DNA of 64,000 bases from Corynebacterium endometrii (GTDB taxonomy: Bacteria > Actinomycetota > Actinomycetes > Mycobacteriales > Mycobacteriaceae). Location: positions 2,413,062 through 2,477,061 of the forward strand of contig NZ_CP039247.1 of the NCBI RefSeq assembly GCF_004795735.1, written 5' to 3'. Shown here one piece after another: positions 8,489-16,212 of the stretch (position 1 is its first letter; each line of letters starts with the position of its first letter). The position numbers and the translations under genes are program-made. The notes beneath the pieces were generated by a model. The model saw only the letters and a program-made list of their open reading frames with translations, had not been told where the DNA came from and made no database searches.

Positions 8489-9799
8489 ATGAATGATGCA
8501 GTTATTTATCGCTTAGACCTTGAAAACATCCATCCCTACTCGGAGAGGACGGTTATGGCGCAGCCGTACATCACCGTGGAGGAGATGGCGGATTACATCC
8601 ACGCCGCCTTCGGCTTTGCGCCGGGCCATGGGGCCTTTATTGAAGACGGAGATGATTTTTCCGTGGATGAGATCGCCGGCACCAGCTTTGCCGGTTTCTT
8701 TGGCACCTCGCTATCCAACCTCGAAAATGAGGTCATCTACCATCCCGCAGAGGGCTGCTGGCAGGTGCACATTACCCGCCTGGCGACCAGGCAGGATTAT
8801 CGTGGACAGCTTCCGCGCTTAACTGACGCGATTGGCCCCGATGCCCTCAAAAGCGCCCCGCACGCTGGCTACATGTCCCAGCTTTTAGAACTCGTGCGGA
8901 TGCAGCTCACCGGCCTGGCGCTAGATTCCCGCCAGCAGGCCGCGCTGGCTACCCACTTGCCCAACTTGGACGCCGCCCAAAGTTTTGACAAGCTGACCTC
9001 GGCGGATACGGCAATCATTGCCACCCGCCTGAGCAAGGCAGCCGCCGCAAGTTACGCCGCCCCGGCGGATGGCCTTGAAGTTGACGATCCGTGGGTCAAT
9101 GAGCTCATCAATCCCTCCCGCCCAGAAACCGTGCAGGACGCGGTGGGCAACGTCACCTCGATTAGTGATTTGCCAGGGTTTAATTCGCACTCCTCGGCAA
9201 TGCTGCACTCCGACCGGGATGAGCTCCGCCAGGGGCTTGGCGTATTCTTCCTGCACTACCTGCGCTTCTTTCGCACGCCCCAAGCGGTGGACTCTAGCGG
9301 GCAATTCCCTGTTAAATCACTAAAGGCGCTCAAAAAGCACGTCCGGGACTACCCACTAAAGCACATCCACGCCTGCCCCAGCGGCTTTAATCCCACCCAC
9401 CTCGAGGCCTTGGCAGAGCTTTTCATTGCCATGGGGGCCGTTCGGCACAATAGCCAGACCGGGACGTTAAAGCTGACGGAGAAGGGCTTTGAACTCATCG
9501 GTTGCATAGAGTGCGCCTTGGACGTCATTTTGAAGGCGCTCCCCGTGCATTCCTCCAAGGGCCAGCGCAAGGACCTGCGCCGGGCCCTGGTTAATTGCCT
9601 GGAGAATCCCCCGGAGGGCCACAGCTTGGTTTCCGGCATCGATGAACGCGGCGGCAGCTCCAACACCATCATTTTTGACTCGCTTGGGGTCTTCACCCGT
9701 GAGCCGGAGTCTGGCCAGGTCAACGGGCTCTCAGACCATGGCCAGGTGCTAATCGAGGAGATCCTGGACAAAGTTGGCGCTCCTATCACAGCGCTCTGA
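8489..9799 (+). CDS. Hypothetical protein, possibly with a pRiA4b ORF-3-like N-terminal domain
   Basis: I do not firmly recognise this 436-aa protein. The first ~60 residues (AVIYRLDLENIHPYSERTVM, then EEMADYIHAAFGF) resemble the start of pRiA4b ORF-3-like domains, which read as YxLxVxLxxIxPxxxRxV followed by a helix with xxxAxG(W/F). The rest is soluble and has a region (about 230-350) rich in Leu and charged residues that might be helical. No signal peptide or transmembrane segment is seen. The ATG at 8489 is preferred over 8441: it has TACGGT 6 nt upstream and the domain begins there. It converges with the VanZ gene. Confidence 0.5.
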   Translation: MNDAVIYRLDLENIHPYSERTVMAQPYITVEEMADYIHAAFGFAPGHGAFIEDGDDFSVDEIAGTSFAGFFGTSLSNLENEVIYHPAEGCWQVHITRLATRQDYRGQLPRLTDAIGPDALKSAPHAGYMSQLLELVRMQLTGLALDSRQQAALATHLPNLDAAQSFDKLTSADTAIIATRLSKAAAASYAAPADGLEVDDPWVNELINPSRPETVQDAVGNVTSISDLPGFNSHSSAMLHSDRDELRQGLGVFFLHYLRFFRTPQAVDSSGQFPVKSLKALKKHVRDYPLKHIHACPSGFNPTHLEALAELFIAMGAVRHNSQTGTLKLTEKGFELIGCIECALDVILKALPVHSSKGQRKDLRRALVNCLENPPEGHSLVSGIDERGGSSNTIIFDSLGVFTREPESGQVNGLSDHGQVLIEEILDKVGAPITAL

Positions 9800-9822
9800 T
9801 CCGGGAGTGTCGCCGGATTGGA

Positions 9823-10398
9823 CTACATAAGCAGCCCTATGAGCAACAGGCATAGCCCCACTGCCGCTACGAAGCCCAGGCGATGAAGGGTCCTGGCCTG
9901 TGCTTCATAGTCGGCGCGAGCCAGCAGGACTCCGCCTAGGGCTCCGCCAATGGTATTGCAGGCCACGTCATCGATATCGCTGAATCCGAGGCCGAAGACG
10001 TATTGAGCCACCTCGATGCCTATGCTCATCGCGGCCAGAGCTACGGCGGTAAAGGCCACGCCGAAACTTACGCGCCTGCTTACCCGGCCGAGCACCGTGA
10101 GCACCGCGCCCAGCGGGAAAAACAGGGCAATGTTTCCCAGGGTGTTGGTCCATGGGCCGTACCAGACCGGCGGATTATCAAAGCCATTAAAGAATCGCAG
10201 GTCGAGGCTGCGCGTCCGGTGTGCGGAACCTTCGATCAGCCCCGGAATTTCTATAAAAGGCTTGCCCAGGGTTACCAGCACCACCACGCCAAGCATTAAG
10301 GCAAGAACCACCCACGCGTCACGGCGCAGCTTGGAGACCCGCCGGTCGTGTACGTCCTTGGCGGTGGCTCCCTGCGTAGTAGGCGTGTCAATAGTCAT
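9823..10398 (-). CDS. VanZ-family membrane protein
   Basis: Protein of 191 aa with a first transmembrane helix near residues 28-48, then NTLGNIALFFPLGAVLTVLG, a third helix, and EVAQYVFGLGFSDIDDVACN with TIGGALGG, which are the VanZ hallmarks. VanZ-like proteins are linked to low-level teicoplanin resistance, but most chromosomal copies have no known role. The extended N-terminus (first ~25 residues) is hydrophilic. Upstream on the minus strand is TAGATT, 9 nt from the ATG. It is a single gene, divergent from the AcuI-like gene. Confidence 0.85.
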   Translation of the reverse strand: MTIDTPTTQGATAKDVHDRRVSKLRRDAWVVLALMLGVVVLVTLGKPFIEIPGLIEGSAHRTRSLDLRFFNGFDNPPVWYGPWTNTLGNIALFFPLGAVLTVLGRVSRRVSFGVAFTAVALAAMSIGIEVAQYVFGLGFSDIDDVACNTIGGALGGVLLARADYEAQARTLHRLGFVAAVGLCLLLIGLLM

Positions 10399-10483
10399 GG
10401 AGAGACCAATCTAGCAGGGCTACCTGAATGCTGGCGGACTGTGGCCTGTCAGACACCGCAACACCTGTGCCGCGCGCCCGCGG

Positions 10484-10489
10484 TACCCT
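10484..10489 (+). promoter_or_regulatory. -10 element of the AcuI-like gene, leaderless type
   Basis: TACCCT is 7 nt before the ATG at 10497 and supports this start over the open frame from 10428. Confidence 0.4.
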
Positions 10490-10496
10490 CGAAAGC

Positions 10497-11465
10497 ATGA
10501 CTACCTTCATTGTTGAACGTGCCGAAGACGGTTCCATCTCCCACCGGAAAGAGGCGGACCCGCAAGCCTGGCTAGGGGAGGGGGAGCTTACTATCAATGT
10601 CAGCCATTCCTCCTTGAACTACAAGGACGCCATGGCCTTGGCCGGGGACAAAGGCGTCATGCGCATCTCGCCGCTTGTCCCAGGCATCGATGCCGTGGGC
10701 ACCACGGAGGACGGAACCCTGGTGACCTGTAATGGCGCAGGGCTTGGGGAATTTCGCCATGGCGGGTACACCTCGCTGCAGCGGGTCCCGGCGGAAGCCA
10801 CGGTTGAGGTTCCTCAATGCTTTTCGGCGGAACAGGCCGCGGCAATCGGCACGGCCGGTTACACGGCGGCGCTGTGCGTCAACGCCCTGTTGGACCACGG
10901 GTTGCCGCCCGCTGAGGAAGCCGCGCCCGTACTCGTCACCGGAGCCACCGGTGGCGTGGGGTCTATTGCGGTAAACCTGCTGAGCAACCTGGGCTACAAG
11001 GTTACTGCGCTTACGGGACGCCAGGATGAATTGGGGGAGTACCTCTCCGCTCTCGGCGCCCAAGACGTCCTTGACCGCGCCGCGTTCATGGATCCAGGCA
11101 AGCCACTCCAGAAGGCCCGCTTTTCCGGCGCCGTAGACACACTCGGCGGCACCCCGCTGGCCAACGTGTTGTCCCAGATCCAGTGGGGTGGGGTAGTGGC
11201 CTCAACCGGTCTGGCGTCATCGCCACAGCTGGAGACCACCGTCATGCCGTTTATCCTCCGCAATGTCACCTTGACCGGTGTTAACTCCGTCGATGCCCCT
11301 CGGCGGTACCGCGGACGTGCATGGGAATTGCTTGCTAACCATCTAGACCGCGACGTGCTCGACGGCCTGACTACTACCGTCACTCTCGACCAGGTGGCCG
11401 AGGCCGGGGCTAACCTCATTGAGGGCCGTTCCCATGGTCGCACGGTGGTTACCATCGACGCCTAA
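10497..11465 (+). CDS. MDR-family quinone/acrylyl-CoA reductase (AcuI/YhdH-like)
   Basis: Zinc-free medium-chain oxidoreductase of 322 aa. The N-terminal GroES-like domain contains HSSLNYKDAMALAG, and the NADP-binding Rossmann domain has LVTGATGGVGSIAVNLLSNL followed by TGR. The sequence ends with DGLTTTVTLDQVAEAGANLI and GRTVVTID. These features match the YhdH/AcuI group (acrylyl-CoA reductase or quinone oxidoreductase) rather than zinc alcohol dehydrogenases, since the zinc-binding Cys and His residues are absent. The physiological substrate cannot be told. A strong terminator follows the stop. Confidence 0.85.
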   Translation: MTTFIVERAEDGSISHRKEADPQAWLGEGELTINVSHSSLNYKDAMALAGDKGVMRISPLVPGIDAVGTTEDGTLVTCNGAGLGEFRHGGYTSLQRVPAEATVEVPQCFSAEQAAAIGTAGYTAALCVNALLDHGLPPAEEAAPVLVTGATGGVGSIAVNLLSNLGYKVTALTGRQDELGEYLSALGAQDVLDRAAFMDPGKPLQKARFSGAVDTLGGTPLANVLSQIQWGGVVASTGLASSPQLETTVMPFILRNVTLTGVNSVDAPRRYRGRAWELLANHLDRDVLDGLTTTVTLDQVAEAGANLIEGRSHGRTVVTIDA

Positions 11466-11484
11466 AACGAGCTAGATTAACGCC

Positions 11485-11523
11485 AAGGGCCGCAACCCCA
11501 GTGCTAGGATTGCGGCCCTTTCT
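11485..11523 (+). terminator. Rho-independent terminator after the AcuI-like gene
   Basis: AAGGGCCGCAA and TTGCGGCCCTT form a perfect 11 bp stem with a 14 nt loop, followed by a short T stretch. The stem could also stop transcripts arriving from the minus-strand gene beyond it. Confidence 0.85.
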
Positions 11524-11548
11524 CGACGTTTTACGTTGTTATCTGAAG

Positions 11549-11800
11549 CTACACACCATCTGCTACGGCATCCGGCTTAGGGGCAGGAGAGGTTTCACCA
11601 GCGTCCTCAGCCTCGGCATCATCGTTGCCGCGCATGTCTTCCACCAGGTTATGGACAAAGCCGCGCAGCCCATCAACCGTGTGATGCGCCGTGGGTACAT
11701 ACTCATCGAGATGCTCGAGCTGGGCATCCTGCTCATCCGGCGTGCCCTTTGCATCGATCTGCTCACGCAGCTCTTTGAGAGTCTCACTGAACTTGGACAT
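11549..11800 (-). CDS. Small acidic hypothetical protein
   Basis: Protein of 83 aa, unrecognised. It is acidic and soluble: the first ~60 residues look alpha-helical (MSKFSETLKELREQIDAKG), and the C-terminus is rich in Asp, Glu, Ala and Pro and looks disordered. The ATG at 11800 is chosen because AAGGAG lies at good spacing upstream; the open frame reaches back to 11905 but that part overlaps the transporter gene. It follows the Na/Pi symporter gene by 41 nt in the same direction, so the two are probably co-transcribed. Confidence 0.7.
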   Translation of the reverse strand: MSKFSETLKELREQIDAKGTPDEQDAQLEHLDEYVPTAHHTVDGLRGFVHNLVEDMRGNDDAEAEDAGETSPAPKPDAVADGV

Positions 11801-11841
11801 CGGCAGGCTCCTTATGCGACAGGGAAATGAAAGGGAAAATA

Positions 11842-13119
11842 TTACACAAACACGGTCAGGGCGATGATTACTGCTGGCAGCGCCAGGAATACTCCCAGCA
11901 CCCACGCGGCAACATATAGCTTGTTCTTTGCACCAAGGTTACCCATGGTTACCGCACCATACAGCGGAATCTCTCGCAGGAATGGGACACCGAAAATGAG
12001 AATGGTGGCGAAGGTGTTGAAGAACAGGTGAACCAGCGCCGCCTGCAGCGCGAATTGAGCCTCACCACCGGTAAATGCGAACGCGGCGATCAAAGCGGTC
12101 ACTGTGGTGCCAATGTTTGCGCCCAAGGTGAATGGGTAAATCTGGCGCAGCGAGAAGGTGCCGGAGCCGGCGAGCGGAACCACTAGGGAAGTGGTAGTGG
12201 AGGAGGACTGGACCAGTACGGTCATCAACATGCCGGAGAAAATGCCGGAGATCGGGCCGCGGCCAATGGCGTTGTGCAGGATGGCCTTTGCCCGGCCAAC
12301 CATGACCGCCTTGAGCAGGGTGCCGATGAAGTTGATGACAGCTAGAATCAACAACACGCCGATGGCAATGAGGATAACGCCGGCCACCGCGTCGCTGAGG
12401 CCTTCAAACGGCATCGCAATCAGGTTGGCCAAAGGCTCGGTGCCTGCCTTAATCACGGAACCCACTCCGCCAACCACTGCGGCCACTGGACCACCATCCG
12501 AGCCCGCCAAGACGTTGGCTGCAGCGCCAGAAGTCTTCTCCAGCAGGCCGAACATCAGCTCCAGCGGAAGGAAGATGAGCACCGCCAAGAGATTGAAAAA
12601 GTCATGGACGCTCGCTGCGGAAAAACCGCGGCGGAACGCTTCCTTATCCTTGGCCATGCCCAGGGAAACCAGGGTAGAGGTCAAGGTGGTGCCGATGTTT
12701 GCGCCCATGAGCATCGGGATGCAGATGGACATCGGCAGGCCACCCGCGGCCAGGCCCACCACGATGGAGGTCGTAGTGGAGGAGGACTGAATCAAGGCGG
12801 TAGCAACCACACCAATCATCAGGGCAACCATTGGATTGGAGGCGAAGGCAAACAGCTCTTCCGCCCGGCCACCGGTAGCGGTCTTGAAGCCGTCACCGAT
12901 AACGTTCACCGCGGTGATCAGCAGGTAGATACCCACCGCTACGGCAATCCAGTTAGCCCACTGCAGGCCCTTACCCTTAAGGCCCAGCTTGGTCAGAGGG
13001 GACTGAAGATGAGACTCTTCAGCATCAAGATGATCATTGTTGATCTCAGGCTGCTCCGGAGCCAGCTCCCGGTTCTTGGAGCGCTCTTGGTTGGAGGGCG
13101 GCACTGGGGTCATGGTCAT
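11842..13119 (-). CDS. Sodium-dependent phosphate symporter (Na/Pi-cotransporter family)
   Basis: Membrane protein of 425 aa with the internal duplication of NptA/PhoU-less Na/Pi transporters: two copies of the QSSSTTTS motif (in ALIQSSSTTTSIVVGLAAGG and VLVQSSSTTTSLVVPLAG), each followed by GANIGTT. A hydrophilic N-terminus of ~55 residues precedes the first helix. I start at the ATG at 13119 because GGAG lies 7 nt upstream; ATG 13113 is a close alternative and the frame to 13164 has no ribosome site. It probably imports phosphate with Na+. The small acidic gene downstream may be its co-transcribed partner. Confidence 0.88.
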   Translation of the reverse strand: MTMTPVPPSNQERSKNRELAPEQPEINNDHLDAEESHLQSPLTKLGLKGKGLQWANWIAVAVGIYLLITAVNVIGDGFKTATGGRAEELFAFASNPMVALMIGVVATALIQSSSTTTSIVVGLAAGGLPMSICIPMLMGANIGTTLTSTLVSLGMAKDKEAFRRGFSAASVHDFFNLLAVLIFLPLELMFGLLEKTSGAAANVLAGSDGGPVAAVVGGVGSVIKAGTEPLANLIAMPFEGLSDAVAGVILIAIGVLLILAVINFIGTLLKAVMVGRAKAILHNAIGRGPISGIFSGMLMTVLVQSSSTTTSLVVPLAGSGTFSLRQIYPFTLGANIGTTVTALIAAFAFTGGEAQFALQAALVHLFFNTFATILIFGVPFLREIPLYGAVTMGNLGAKNKLYVAAWVLGVFLALPAVIIALTVFV

Positions 13120-13531
13120 TATTTCTCCATAAAGGTGGTTGTTCCTAGCGCCCGTAGCGGTCAATACTCACCGCCACCGGACGGCCGTGAGGGCCCCAAA
13201 GAGGAAACTCCTCGCAAACTTTCGGCAACCAAAGCACAAATAAGCGACGCGTTGGTTACCGCGGCCTTATTAACGTACTGACGTGGGGTAACACACCCGT
13301 ATCCCAAAGGTTAACGGAAGGAAAACACGCGGCGACTTCCAGGTTCCACCTGGGATTTTACCCGGTTTTATGTGGTCAACTTCACGCCGCGATAGGGGTG
13401 CCTACCAGTGAAAATGCTCAAAAAGGTAACTAGATACCCTGCCTTCAACCCCTGGGACGGACCCTAAAGCTTTCACATCACCCCCTGCATTACCCCTTCC
13501 ACTCATCAGGATTATCCGTATACTTTTGCCC
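13120..13531. other. Divergent intergenic region between the Na/Pi symporter and FAD dehydrogenase genes
   Basis: About 410 bp without a gene. It holds the symporter ribosome site and the TATACT -10 of the dehydrogenase gene. TGTGGTCAACTTCACG at 13371-13386 is an imperfect match to the GlxR/CRP-like TGTGA-N6-TCACA pattern (8 of 10 positions). No RNA gene was seen. Confidence 0.5.
13519..13524 (+). promoter_or_regulatory. -10 element of the FAD dehydrogenase gene, leaderless type
   Basis: TATACT lies exactly 7 nt before the ATG at 13532, in a run of AT-rich sequence. Confidence 0.55.
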
Positions 13532-15199
13532 ATGAACACAACGGAGACTCAGCCAATCATCATCGTCGGCACCGGCCTAGCAGCCCTGACCGCCGGATAC
13601 GAGGCTGCCAAGGCAGGTAAACAGGTCGTGTTCTTCGAACAGGAGAACCGCAACAACTTAGGCGGCCAGGCCTTCTGGTCCCTAGGCGGGCTGTTTTACG
13701 TCGACTCGCCGGAGCAGAAGATGATGCGCGTCAAGGACTCCAAGGAACTGGCGCTGCGGGACTGGTTAAACACCGCCGGCTTTGATGACGCGGACCATGA
13801 CCGCTGGCCGCGCAAGTGGGCGCACGCCTACGTCGAGTTCGCGGCGGGGGAGAAGCGTGACTACCTCAAGGGCCTAGGGCTTAACGTTCTGCCCACCATC
13901 GGCTGGGCGGAGCGCGGCTCCGGTGACGCCTCCGGGCACGGCAATTCCGTGCCGCGCTTCCACCTGACCTGGGGCACAGGCCCAGAGGTGGTCCGGGTAT
14001 TCCGCGAGCCGCTGGAGGAATTCGAAAGGGAGGGCCGCGTCGAGTTCCGCTTCCGCCACCAGGTCGATGAGCTCATTGTTGAGGGCGGCAAGGTGGTAGG
14101 CGTGCGTGGTTCCGTCCTCGTGCCAAGCGACCTGCCCCGCGGTGAGGCCTCATCACGTGACGTAGAAAGCCACTTCGAGGCGCGTGGTGAGGCGATAGTG
14201 ATCGCCACGGGCGGCATCGGTGGCAATCTGGATAAGGTGCGCGAGATGTGGCCGGATGAACGCTGGGGCGCCTGCCCTGAGGACATGGTGACGGGCGTGC
14301 CGGCCCATGTCGACGGGCGCGGCATCGACATTGCCAAAGCCGCGGGCGCCAACCTGGTCAACACGGACCGCATGTGGCATTACCCGGAAGGCATGACCAA
14401 CTGGGATCCCATCTGGCCCGGCCACGGCATTCGCATCATCCCAGGCCCGTCCTCCATCTGGTTGGACGCAGAGGGCAACCGCCTGCCCACCAACCTGTTT
14501 CCGGGTTCGGATAACCTGGCAGCACTCAGCCACATTGGCCGCACCGGACACGGTTACTCATGGTTCCTGCTCAACCAGACCATCGCGGACAAGGAATTCA
14601 TCTTCTCCGGTTCCGAACAGAACCCGGATCTCACTGACAAATCCTTCAAGAAGCTAGCGGGCAAACTAGGCCCCGGCACCCACGTGGCCGTCAAGGCGTT
14701 TATGGATAACGGCATCGACTGGGTGGTGGCGGACACCATCGAGGAGCTGGTCCATGACATGAATGAGCTCACCGGTGACGGCGCCCCTCAGATTTCGCTA
14801 GAGGCTTTGCGCACGGTCCTAGAAGACCGCGATTCACAGCTGGACAACGCCTTTAGCAAAGATGCCCAGGTCAATTACATTCGCACGGCCCGCGGATTCT
14901 TAGGCGACAAGATTGTCCGCACCGCAAGCCCTCACCGCATCCTAGACGAAAAGCACGGCCCCTTGATTGCGGTGCGCCTGAAGGTTCTCACCCGCAAGAC
15001 CCTAGGCGGCATCGAAACCGACCTGGACGGTCGCTGCCTGCACCCGGACGGCAGCGTGCTGGAAGGCCTCTACGCCGCGGGGGAGGCCTCCGGTTTCGGC
15101 GGTGGCGGCATGCACGGCAAGAACGCACTGGAAGGCACGTTCCTCGGCGGATGTATCCACTCCGGCAAGCGCGTGGGCGAGGCGCTCGGACGGCTCTAG
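13532..15199 (+). CDS. FAD-binding dehydrogenase of the fumarate reductase/KstD superfamily
   Basis: Flavoprotein of 555 aa. The FAD motif IIIVGTGLAALTAGYEAAKAG is at residues 10-30, with the acidic ribose-binding residue in VVFFEQ, followed by GGQAFWSLGG. C-terminal elements GLYAAGEASGFGGGGMHG and ALEGTFLGGCIHSGKRVGE close the FAD site. It fits the group annotated as FAD-binding dehydrogenase (COG3573), related to 3-ketosteroid delta-1-dehydrogenase and fumarate reductase, but the true substrate is unknown. The ATG at 13532 is favoured over the TTG at 13526 by the leaderless promoter. Confidence 0.85.
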   Translation: MNTTETQPIIIVGTGLAALTAGYEAAKAGKQVVFFEQENRNNLGGQAFWSLGGLFYVDSPEQKMMRVKDSKELALRDWLNTAGFDDADHDRWPRKWAHAYVEFAAGEKRDYLKGLGLNVLPTIGWAERGSGDASGHGNSVPRFHLTWGTGPEVVRVFREPLEEFEREGRVEFRFRHQVDELIVEGGKVVGVRGSVLVPSDLPRGEASSRDVESHFEARGEAIVIATGGIGGNLDKVREMWPDERWGACPEDMVTGVPAHVDGRGIDIAKAAGANLVNTDRMWHYPEGMTNWDPIWPGHGIRIIPGPSSIWLDAEGNRLPTNLFPGSDNLAALSHIGRTGHGYSWFLLNQTIADKEFIFSGSEQNPDLTDKSFKKLAGKLGPGTHVAVKAFMDNGIDWVVADTIEELVHDMNELTGDGAPQISLEALRTVLEDRDSQLDNAFSKDAQVNYIRTARGFLGDKIVRTASPHRILDEKHGPLIAVRLKVLTRKTLGGIETDLDGRCLHPDGSVLEGLYAAGEASGFGGGGMHGKNALEGTFLGGCIHSGKRVGEALGRL

Positions 15200-15269
15200 G
15201 ACCGGCGAAAAGGCCATAGCGATCCTAGCGTCGAACAACGCAACCGGCCCACCTAACCCAACCGCCCGC

Positions 15270-15275
15270 TAGGAT
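15270..15275 (+). promoter_or_regulatory. -10 element of the 15283 gene, leaderless type
   Basis: TAGGAT is 7 nt before the ATG at 15283 and itself contains the alternative ATG at 15274, so the later ATG is the better start. Confidence 0.5.
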
Positions 15276-15282
15276 GGGCACC

Positions 15283-16080
15283 ATGGCTTACGACCCGTAC
15301 TACGCAATCGGCTTCGACGAAGATGATTTCACCGACCTAGACCACTACCTCAAAGAGGAATTTGGGGCGAGTGACTACGAGACTGATTTCTACGACAATG
15401 TAGTCAGCCACCAGGATGAATCCGGCGTGCGCGTGAGCGTATTTGACTCAAACCTCGGCCACCCGTCCGTTGTGGCTTTCTCCACGGGCAAGCCGCTAAT
15501 CGCCAGCGCGTATCGCGTCATTGACCACCTGATACTGGTCCAGCTGCGCCGCCCGGGGCAGGGCCCCGAGGGGGAGGTCTACAACCAGGTCGCCGCTTCA
15601 ACGGATGAAGCCTTCCACCTTCCTCCCGGCAACCCCGTTGGCGGAGAGGCACTGTTCACGGACAAACTTGAGCTGTCCGCATGGGGCCTGGAGTACTCCC
15701 TCTTCAACGATGTGGAGCAGTGGCGCGAGCAGGGCGTGGCGACTGCTGACGGCTCCGCCACCCCGGACACCATCGTCCCCGAGGTGCTCTATTCCGAGTC
15801 GGTGGAGCGTTTCCACAAGGACTTCAATCCTCGCCGCGTGACCCCCATCGCCACCCTCGCCGCAGAGATTACCGCCGTGGAACGCCGCACCAATGGCATC
15901 ACCGGCACGGACTTTTACGTCTGCGACGTGAATCTACCCACGGGCACCCTGGCCCTGATCCTCCCGGCGCGCGGCGATTCCCCTGAACCGGCCGCCGGCA
16001 ATGTCTTTGCCGGGACCGCCTTCGTTTCCGCCACCGTGGGCTACTGGCAGTCCCGTTACGAGTCAGGGGAGCAATCCTAG
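15283..16080 (+). CDS. Hypothetical protein, apparently lineage-specific
   Basis: Protein of 265 aa that I do not recognise. It starts MAYDPYYAIGFDEDDFTDLD, is acidic and soluble, and has no signal peptide, transmembrane helix or obvious catalytic motif. The central part (about 65-90) has beta-strand character (VVAFSTGKPLIASAYRVIDH). The C-terminal third contains TPIATLAAEITAVERRTNGI. The start at 15283 is favoured over 15274 by the -10 element. It converges with leuS; a large hairpin separates them. It may be restricted to Corynebacteriales, but that is only an impression. Confidence 0.65.
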   Translation: MAYDPYYAIGFDEDDFTDLDHYLKEEFGASDYETDFYDNVVSHQDESGVRVSVFDSNLGHPSVVAFSTGKPLIASAYRVIDHLILVQLRRPGQGPEGEVYNQVAASTDEAFHLPPGNPVGGEALFTDKLELSAWGLEYSLFNDVEQWREQGVATADGSATPDTIVPEVLYSESVERFHKDFNPRRVTPIATLAAEITAVERRTNGITGTDFYVCDVNLPTGTLALILPARGDSPEPAAGNVFAGTAFVSATVGYWQSRYESGEQS

Positions 16081-16127
16081 GATTGCTCCGGCCGGCGAAG
16101 CGTTCTTAGTACTTTGCGCCACAGAAA

Positions 16128-16178
16128 GGCGCCCGCCCCCGCCGCGTCCCGAACGGGGACTGATGGGGAGCGGGCGCC
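16128..16178 (-). terminator. Hairpin between the 15283 gene and leuS
   Basis: GGCGCCCGC and GCGGGCGCC form a perfect 9 bp stem, with an inner GTCCC/GGGAC pairing. On the minus strand it is followed by TTTCTG, so it probably ends leuS transcripts; it could act on both strands. Confidence 0.6.
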
Positions 16179-16212
16179 CGACTGAAAGCACCTTCGCTAA
16201 CCGAACCGGCGG

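Noticed and set aside
13371..13386. GlxR-like site TGTGGTCAACTTCACG
   Set aside because: Two of ten consensus positions differ and the centre is not TA-rich; not strong enough to list as an operator.
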